The notes beneath the pieces are model-generated. The model worked only from the letters and a program-made list of their open reading frames with translations, searched no databases and had not been told where the DNA came from. The position numbers and the translations under genes are program-made. From HGM04593 sp045646965 (GTDB lineage: Bacteria > Bacteroidota > Bacteroidia > Bacteroidales > Bacteroidaceae), in contig JAZRLR010000032.1 of NCBI GenBank assembly GCA_045646965.1, positions 1-18,572 of the forward strand: a stretch of 18,572 nt of DNA. The letters run 5' to 3'. Within the stretch, counting starts at the first letter, position 1; each line of letters opens with the position of its first letter. Of this stretch, positions 14,963-18,572 are shown in pieces.

Positions 14963-16255
14963 ATGGGATATTTATTCACATCGGAGTCGGTTTCAGAGGG
15001 ACACCCCGACAAAGTAGCCGACCAGATTTCAGACGCAGTACTTGACGAACTCATCGCCTTTGACCCGCAGTCTAAAGTAGCCTGCGAGACACTCGTGACA
15101 ACAGGACAGGTGGTTATCGCCGGAGAGGTTAAATCATCGGCCTATGTAGACCTTCAGGACATCGCACGCCGCGTAATCAACCGCATCGGATATACCAAGA
15201 GCGAGTATATGTTCGACGGAGATTCTTGTGGTATCTTCTCGGCCATACACGAGCAGAGCGCAGACATCAACCGCGGTGTAGAGCGCAAAGAGCCTATGGA
15301 CCAGGGCGCCGGCGACCAGGGTATGATGTTCGGATACGCCACAAACGAGACCGAGAGCTATATGCCCGTGTCACTCGACCTTTCACACCTCATTCTGCGC
15401 GAGCTTGCCGACATACGCCGCGAGGGAGAGGTTATGACCTACCTACGCCCCGACTCAAAGAGCCAGGTGACAATTGAGTACAACGACGACAACAAACCCG
15501 TGCGCATAGACACAATCGTTGTATCGACACAGCACGACGACTTTATCAAACCCTCCGACAACAGCTGCGAGGCACAGAACGCAGCCGACAAAGCACAGGT
15601 GGACAAGATTTACGAGGATGTAATAAACATACTCATCCCCCGCGTAAAAGCCAAGATAACATCGGAGAAGGTGCTTGCACTCTTTGGCGACGATATCAAA
15701 TACCACGTAAACCCCACAGGTAAATTCGTTATCGGCGGCCCCCACGGCGACACAGGCCTCACAGGACGCAAGATTATCGTAGACACCTACGGCGGCAAGG
15801 GCGCACACGGTGGCGGCGCATTCAGCGGCAAAGACCCCAGCAAGGTAGACCGCAGCGCAGCCTACGCAGCACGTCACATCGCAAAGAACCTTGTGGCAGC
15901 AGGCGTTGCCGACGAGGTGCTCATACAGCTCTCTTACGCTATCGGCGTGGCACAGCCCGTGAGCGTGTTTGTGAACACATACGGCACAGCAAAGGTTAAT
16001 ATGACCGACGGCGAGATTGCAACCAAGGTGCAGGAGCTTTTCGACCTGCGCCCCAAAGCCATCGAGGAGCGCTTGAAACTGCGCAACCCCATATACAGCG
16101 AGACAGCAGCCTACGGACACGTGGGACGCACCCCGCAGGTGGTTACAAAAGAGTTTGAGTCGCGCTACCTCGACAAGAAGTGTGTAACCGTGGAGCTCTT
16201 CACCTGGGAGAAACTCGACTATGTAGAGAAGGTAAAAGAGGCTTTTGCACTTTAA
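14963..16255 (+). CDS. metK: S-adenosylmethionine synthetase MetK
   Basis: Makes SAM from methionine and ATP. The 430-residue protein opens FTSESVSEGHPDKVADQISDA with the catalytic His14 and Asp16/Lys17. It contains signature 1 GAGDQGMMFGYA and signature 2 GGGAFSGKDPSKVDRSAAY. At 430 residues it is longer than E. coli MetK (384); Bacteroidetes enzymes carry an insertion in the middle, seen here as the acidic EYNDDNKPVRIDT...CEAQNAADKAQVDKIYEDV region. It follows a structured leader with a SAM-II-like aptamer and is followed after 3 nt by the next gene, so it likely heads a three-gene operon. Confidence 0.97.
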   Translation: MGYLFTSESVSEGHPDKVADQISDAVLDELIAFDPQSKVACETLVTTGQVVIAGEVKSSAYVDLQDIARRVINRIGYTKSEYMFDGDSCGIFSAIHEQSADINRGVERKEPMDQGAGDQGMMFGYATNETESYMPVSLDLSHLILRELADIRREGEVMTYLRPDSKSQVTIEYNDDNKPVRIDTIVVSTQHDDFIKPSDNSCEAQNAADKAQVDKIYEDVINILIPRVKAKITSEKVLALFGDDIKYHVNPTGKFVIGGPHGDTGLTGRKIIVDTYGGKGAHGGGAFSGKDPSKVDRSAAYAARHIAKNLVAAGVADEVLIQLSYAIGVAQPVSVFVNTYGTAKVNMTDGEIATKVQELFDLRPKAIEERLKLRNPIYSETAAYGHVGRTPQVVTKEFESRYLDKKCVTVELFTWEKLDYVEKVKEAFAL

Positions 16256-16258
16256 GAG

Positions 16259-16918
16259 ATGCTCAAGTTTAAGGAACTGATAAACAGATTAAGGCACAAC
16301 AGGGGGTTTGGCGTACAATCCCCCTCTGCCTTTTATTTTGTAACGCAGGTACTTAAAGAGAAACGCCCCTACTACGCCTACGACAGCATAGACACCGTGG
16401 CACGCGCCTGCGGCACACACAGCCGCAGCTACTGCCGCCGCCTCTTCAGAGTGGCGAACTTTTTGCACCCCCAAACCATTATAGTAACAGGGAGCTCAAG
16501 CGGAGCCGCGCTTTACTCACTGGCGGCAGCCTGCCCGTCGGCATCGCTGCACACCGCCGACAAAGAGCCGAGGCTCGTGCAAGAGGCCAAAGAGATGCTA
16601 CGGCACACACAGTGCACCACGCACACAGGCGACGAGGCAGAGCTCACAAAAGAACTTATGCAGAAGGGCGGCGAGAGCAAGCTCATATACATAGGCGACA
16701 GCGAGCAGTATGTCCAAATAGCCGAGACAGCCATTGCCCACGCCACACGTCACACCATAATAATTGTGGAGCAGCCCCACAAAAACCGCGAGAAGAGAGA
16801 GTGGTGGGAACAGACCGTGCTCAACCGCGCCACCATAGTCACATACGACCTATACAGCGCAGGCATACTCTTTTTCGACGATGAGAAGCAGAAACAGCAT
16901 TACACACTTTTAATGTAA
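16259..16918 (+). CDS. Methyltransferase-like protein, degenerate SAM motif
   Basis: A 219-residue protein resembling the Bacteroidetes family annotated as SAM-dependent (O-)methyltransferase. The diagnostic N-terminal signature is RHNRGFGVQSPSAFYFVTQVL (elsewhere HGFGVHSPFxF), followed by a predicted Rossmann-like core. The expected glycine-rich SAM motif appears as IIVTGSSSGAALYSLA and the strand-2 acidic residue as LHTADKEP, both weaker than in active enzymes. The segment LIYIGDSEQYVQIAETAI also fits the fold. It is placed 3 nt after metK and 1 nt before the adenosyltransferase gene. Activity and substrate are unknown, and it may be a non-catalytic SAM-binding protein. Confidence 0.7.
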   Translation: MLKFKELINRLRHNRGFGVQSPSAFYFVTQVLKEKRPYYAYDSIDTVARACGTHSRSYCRRLFRVANFLHPQTIIVTGSSSGAALYSLAAACPSASLHTADKEPRLVQEAKEMLRHTQCTTHTGDEAELTKELMQKGGESKLIYIGDSEQYVQIAETAIAHATRHTIIIVEQPHKNREKREWWEQTVLNRATIVTYDLYSAGILFFDDEKQKQHYTLLM

Positions 16919-16919
16919 G

Positions 16920-17456
16920 ATGAAGAAAGCAACCATATACACAGGAGGAGGCGACCACGGCGAGACATCACTCGTGGGAGGCACCAGAGTGCCCAAAGAC
17001 CACCCCCGCGTCGAAGCCTACGGCACCATAGACGAGCTCAACGCCACGCTAGGGCTGCTTGCCTGCGCACTACCCTGCGAAAAACGCCTTTTCATCGAAG
17101 AAATAGAGAACAACCTACTCACAATAGGCTACATACTCGCCCTGGAGACAGAACACAGCCACACTTTCGAAGAAAAGGAGATAAAGAAGCTGCAAGATGC
17201 CATAGACGAAGCAGAGAGCACCCTGCCGCCAATGCACAAATTCATAATCCCTTGCAACGGCGAGGGAGCAGCACGTGCCAACCTCTGCCGCACAGTGTGC
17301 CGCAGAGCCGAACGACGCATAACAACCCTGCACAAAGAACACCCCGTGCAAGAAAACATTATGATATACATCAACCGCCTGTCCGACTATCTTTTCCTGC
17401 TCCAGCGACAGCTTGGCGAGGGAGAGGAAAAAAAGTGGGAAAAGCCTTGTATGTAA
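16920..17456 (+). CDS. PduO-type cob(I)alamin adenosyltransferase
   Basis: Transfers the adenosyl group of ATP to cob(I)alamin (or cobinamide) to form coenzyme B12. The 178-residue protein has the ATP-binding N-terminus IYTGGGDHGETSLVGGTRVPKDH, the VEAYGTIDELNATLG block, and the C-terminal CRTVCRRAERRI and YINRLSDYLFLLQRQ signatures. Two departures from the common pattern are seen: the Lys of YTKTGD is Gly (YTGGGD), and the usual IPGG segment reads IPCNGEG. It starts 1 nt after the preceding stop and ends the metK operon. Grouping with metK suggests a link to SAM/B12-dependent methionine metabolism. Confidence 0.92.
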   Translation: MKKATIYTGGGDHGETSLVGGTRVPKDHPRVEAYGTIDELNATLGLLACALPCEKRLFIEEIENNLLTIGYILALETEHSHTFEEKEIKKLQDAIDEAESTLPPMHKFIIPCNGEGAARANLCRTVCRRAERRITTLHKEHPVQENIMIYINRLSDYLFLLQRQLGEGEEKKWEKPCM

Positions 17457-17476
17457 ATAAAATTAAACTATTTTTG
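17446..17476 (+). promoter_or_regulatory. Promoter of the DUF2795 gene
   Basis: CTTG (17446-17449, one mismatch to TTTG), 19 nt, then TATTTTTG (17469-17476), a full -7 match. The start site would be near 17483, about 35 nt before ATG 17517. The -33 element lies within the end of the adenosyltransferase gene. Confidence 0.5.
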
Positions 17477-17516
17477 CACACACTATAACAAAAACCATTT
17501 TATACTACTTTATACT

Positions 17517-17738
17517 ATGTATTGGACATTAGAATTAGCATCTAAATTGGAGGATGCACCCTGGCCCGCAACAAAAGACGAACTCATTGACTACGCAGTG
17601 CGCTCGGGAGCACCTTTGGAGGTAATAGAGAACCTGCAGGAGATTGAGGACGAGGGAGATGTATATGAGAGCATCGAGGACATCTGGCCCGACTACCCCA
17701 GCAAAGAGGATTTCTTCTTTGACGAGGAGGAGTATTAA
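17517..17738 (+). CDS. DUF2795 family small acidic protein
   Basis: A 73-residue soluble, strongly acidic protein (MYWTLELASKLEDAPWPATKDELIDYAVRSGAP..., ending DFFFDEEEY). The PWPATKDELIDYA segment with following helix and the IEDIWPDYPSKEDFFF tail match DUF2795, extremely conserved across Bacteroidales in my recollection. Function is unknown. It has its own promoter and is closed by a strong terminator, so it is probably monocistronic. Confidence 0.92.
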   Translation: MYWTLELASKLEDAPWPATKDELIDYAVRSGAPLEVIENLQEIEDEGDVYESIEDIWPDYPSKEDFFFDEEEY

Positions 17739-17782
17739 GCGATTTCTTGTAGACAACTTTTTAACTATCAACGATTTACATT

Positions 17783-17814
17783 GACCGATTGGGCAGTCCA
17801 GTCGGTCTTTTTTT
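17783..17814 (+). terminator. Intrinsic terminator of the DUF2795 gene
   Basis: Ten-base arms GACCGATTGG (17783-17792) and CCAGTCGGTC (17798-17807) pair with one wobble around a 5-nt loop and are followed by seven T (17808-17814). This is the last clearly core-genome signal before the repeat array. Confidence 0.92.
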
Positions 17815-17822
17815 GCCTAAAT

Positions 17823-18041
17823 ACTGCCCAAAAACTGCCCGAAATTGAGCAATACTACCCGAATACTACCCTGAAACTATTACCCAATCCTCCTAAAAAT
17901 AAGAGTAGTAAGTGAGGGACGAGAGACTACCCGAACACTACCCTGACGCTCTACAAGGCACTTTTTGCCCAAATTGAGCGAACTCCCCAAACCGCTCATT
18001 GAAGCCAGAAACTACCCGTTAATTTTCTGCTTTCACTACCC
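17823..18041. repeat. Array of ACTRCCC short repeats, many 11 bp apart
   Basis: Copies of ACTGCCC start at 17823 and 17834, and ACTACCC at 17854, 17865, 17926, 17937, 18011 and 18035. Six of the eight form three pairs with an exact 11-bp period: 17823/17834, 17854/17865, 17926/17937. The two middle pairs share ACTACCCGAAnACTACCCTGA. A second repeat, TGCCC(G)AAATTGAGC, occurs at 17836-17850 and 17966-17979, and an inverted pair TGAGCG / CGCTCA spans 17975-17998. No gene is visible. The array lies just beyond the 3' end of a recombinase remnant, the usual place for arm-type integrase sites; that role is inference. Confidence 0.7.
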
Positions 18042-18078
18042 TGAAAAAGAAAAAGGACAAAACCGAAGTTTTGTCCTT
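18041..18078 (-). terminator. Intrinsic terminator of the recombinase remnant
   Basis: Arms AAGGACAAAAC (18053-18063) and GTTTTGTCCTT (18068-18078) form an 11-bp stem with a CGAA loop. On the minus strand the hairpin is followed by TTTCTTTTTC, a U-rich tail. It starts only 3 nt after the remnant's stop codon, so it is the original terminator of the recombinase gene. Confidence 0.85.
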
Positions 18079-18081
18079 AAT

Positions 18082-18189
18082 TTAATCCAACCTAACATTG
18101 AGTTTGTCTCCAACCACTTCTGCAATCGTGTTCGGCAGCAATGTCGCATACACCTTCTCCGTCACCAATGTAGAAGCGTGTCCCAGCAT
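18082..18189 (-). pseudogene. Tyrosine recombinase (integrase) C-terminal remnant
   Basis: The minus strand encodes a 35-residue end, from MLGHASTLVTEKVYATLLP to KLNVRLD and stop. LGHAS...VTEKVYA is box II of tyrosine recombinases: the conserved LGH followed by the catalytic Tyr about nine residues on. The rest of the enzyme, including the Arg-Lys-His-Arg residues, is missing. Two codons before this Met the frame has an in-frame TAA (18195-18193). The frame further upstream to 18300 (ending GIDLNDTTIVL) loosely fits the helix before box II but is not convincing, so a deletion joint or nonsense mutation near 18190 are both possible. A terminator follows directly. Confidence 0.7.
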
Positions 18190-18315
18190 TATTTAGAGTA
18201 CGATGGTCGTATCGTTAAGGTCGATACCCTCGATGCGGTCAATAGTTTCATTGCCGAGTTTGAGGCGACAACAGATAACGATAACGAGAAATTTTCGCTG
18301 TTACTTGATTTGAGA

Positions 18316-18347
18316 TTTGGAACTTTGGATTATTGTTCGTATATTTG
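18316..18347 (+). promoter_or_regulatory. Promoter of the arsR-family gene
   Basis: TTTG (18316-18319), exactly 20 nt, then TATATTTG (18340-18347): a complete match to the Bacteroides consensus. Transcription would start near 18354 and leave a very short leader of about 16 nt before ATG 18370. Confidence 0.8.
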
Positions 18348-18353
18348 CGAACA
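18334..18353. promoter_or_regulatory. Probable ArsR operator over the -7 element
   Basis: A perfect inverted repeat TGTTCG-N8-CGAACA in which the 8-nt spacer is precisely the -7 element TATATTTG. Further outward ATT (18329-18331) pairs with AAT (18356-18358). A dimeric winged-helix repressor bound here would block the promoter, consistent with autorepression by the ArsR-family protein encoded immediately downstream. Confidence 0.6.
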
Positions 18354-18369
18354 GAAATTGACGAATACA

Positions 18370-18572
18370 ATGGCACACAAGGATTATACACTCCATCAAG
18401 AGCAGTTGGCACGCTTTGCGAAGGCAATGGGACACCCTGCACGCATCGCTATTCTCGAATTTCTTGCCAAGCAGACAGAGTGCTACTTTGGTGATATTCA
18501 CGAGGAGTTGCCGATTGCCAAAGCAACCGTATCGCAACACCTAAAAGAGTTGAAAGAGGCAGGACTTATTCA
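18370..18572 (+). CDS. ArsR-family winged-helix transcriptional regulator (partial, 3' end outside window)
   Basis: 67 complete codons run off the window edge without a stop. The protein begins MAHKDYTLHQEQLARFAKAMGHP and contains the ArsR/SmtB signature: KAMGHPARIAILEFL (helices 2-3), TECYFGDIHEELPIAKATV and the recognition helix SQHLKELKEAGLI. Cys38 in ECYFGDI aligns with the metal-binding ELCVCDL position of ArsR/SmtB, though the second Cys is absent. Such regulators derepress metal or arsenic efflux or thiol-stress genes downstream. The frame is open upstream to 17947, but the promoter and operator inside that stretch fix the start at ATG 18370. Targets would lie beyond the window. Confidence 0.88.
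   Translation, partial: MAHKDYTLHQEQLARFAKAMGHPARIAILEFLAKQTECYFGDIHEELPIAKATVSQHLKELKEAGLI

Noticed and set aside
17823..18041. CRISPR array
   Set aside because: Repeat units are only 7-11 bp with irregular spacing and no uniform spacers; no cas genes nearby.
17947..18369. Long plus-strand frame continuous with the ArsR gene, suggesting a fusion protein
   Set aside because: The frame runs through a terminator, antisense to the recombinase tail and over a consensus promoter; the absence of stops is best taken as chance.
18248..18540. Minus-strand frames opposite the ArsR gene
   Set aside because: Shadows of the regulator; the plus strand has clear ArsR motifs and a consensus promoter.

Overview
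The window comes from a Bacteroidales chromosome, most likely a gut Bacteroides/Prevotella-type organism. The evidence is the 16S rRNA 5' end, promoters of the Bacteroides type (TTTG, about 20 nt, then TAnnTTTG), weak Shine-Dalgarno signals, and lineage-typical gene orders (DUF1599 / BT_3928-family DoxX protein / tpiA / SPOR / folE, and ftsX / DUF3098 / uppP / truB / queA / folK). No tools were used; names rest on recognised motifs and remembered families.

Layout. (1) 1-373: 5' end of a 16S rRNA gene on the minus strand, running out of the window, with its promoter near 593-622. (2) 623-1052: AT-rich, no credible gene. (3) 1053-3059: dnaG on the plus strand, converging on a six-gene minus-strand operon (7522 down to 3136: GT2 dolichol-phosphate-mannose-synthase-like transferase, DUF1599 protein, DoxX/thioredoxin-like membrane protein, tpiA, SPOR protein, folE). 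The two meet at a 28-bp perfectly palindromic terminator. (4) miaB is divergent from that operon and ends at a bidirectional terminator shared with a small PspC gene on the minus strand. (5) 9541-14670: a tightly packed plus-strand run (zinc-ribbon methyltransferase, ftsX, DUF3098, uppP, truB, queA, folK) with 1-4 bp overlaps at several junctions. (6) 14671-17456: a structured leader containing a SAM-II-like aptamer, then metK, a methyltransferase-like gene and a PduO-type cobalamin adenosyltransferase with 1-3 nt gaps. (7) DUF2795 with its own promoter and a strong terminator at 17783-17814.

From about 17815 the character changes. There is a 220-bp non-coding stretch with at least eight copies of ACTRCCC, mostly in pairs 11 bp apart. 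It is followed by the 3' remnant of a tyrosine recombinase with its own terminator, and then by the start of an ArsR-family regulator whose promoter -7 element is bracketed by a perfect inverted repeat. This looks like the end of a decayed integrative element next to a core-genome block.

Functionally the core genes cover replication priming, tRNA modification (MiaB, TruB, QueA), pterin/folate and queuosine entry (FolE, FolK), cell-envelope lipid carrier recycling and division (UppP, FtsX, GT2), glycolysis (TpiA) and SAM/cobalamin metabolism. The most interesting points are the SAM-II-like leader feeding a metK-cobalamin operon, the repeat array beside the recombinase remnant, the ArsR operator, and an unusually divergent QueA.
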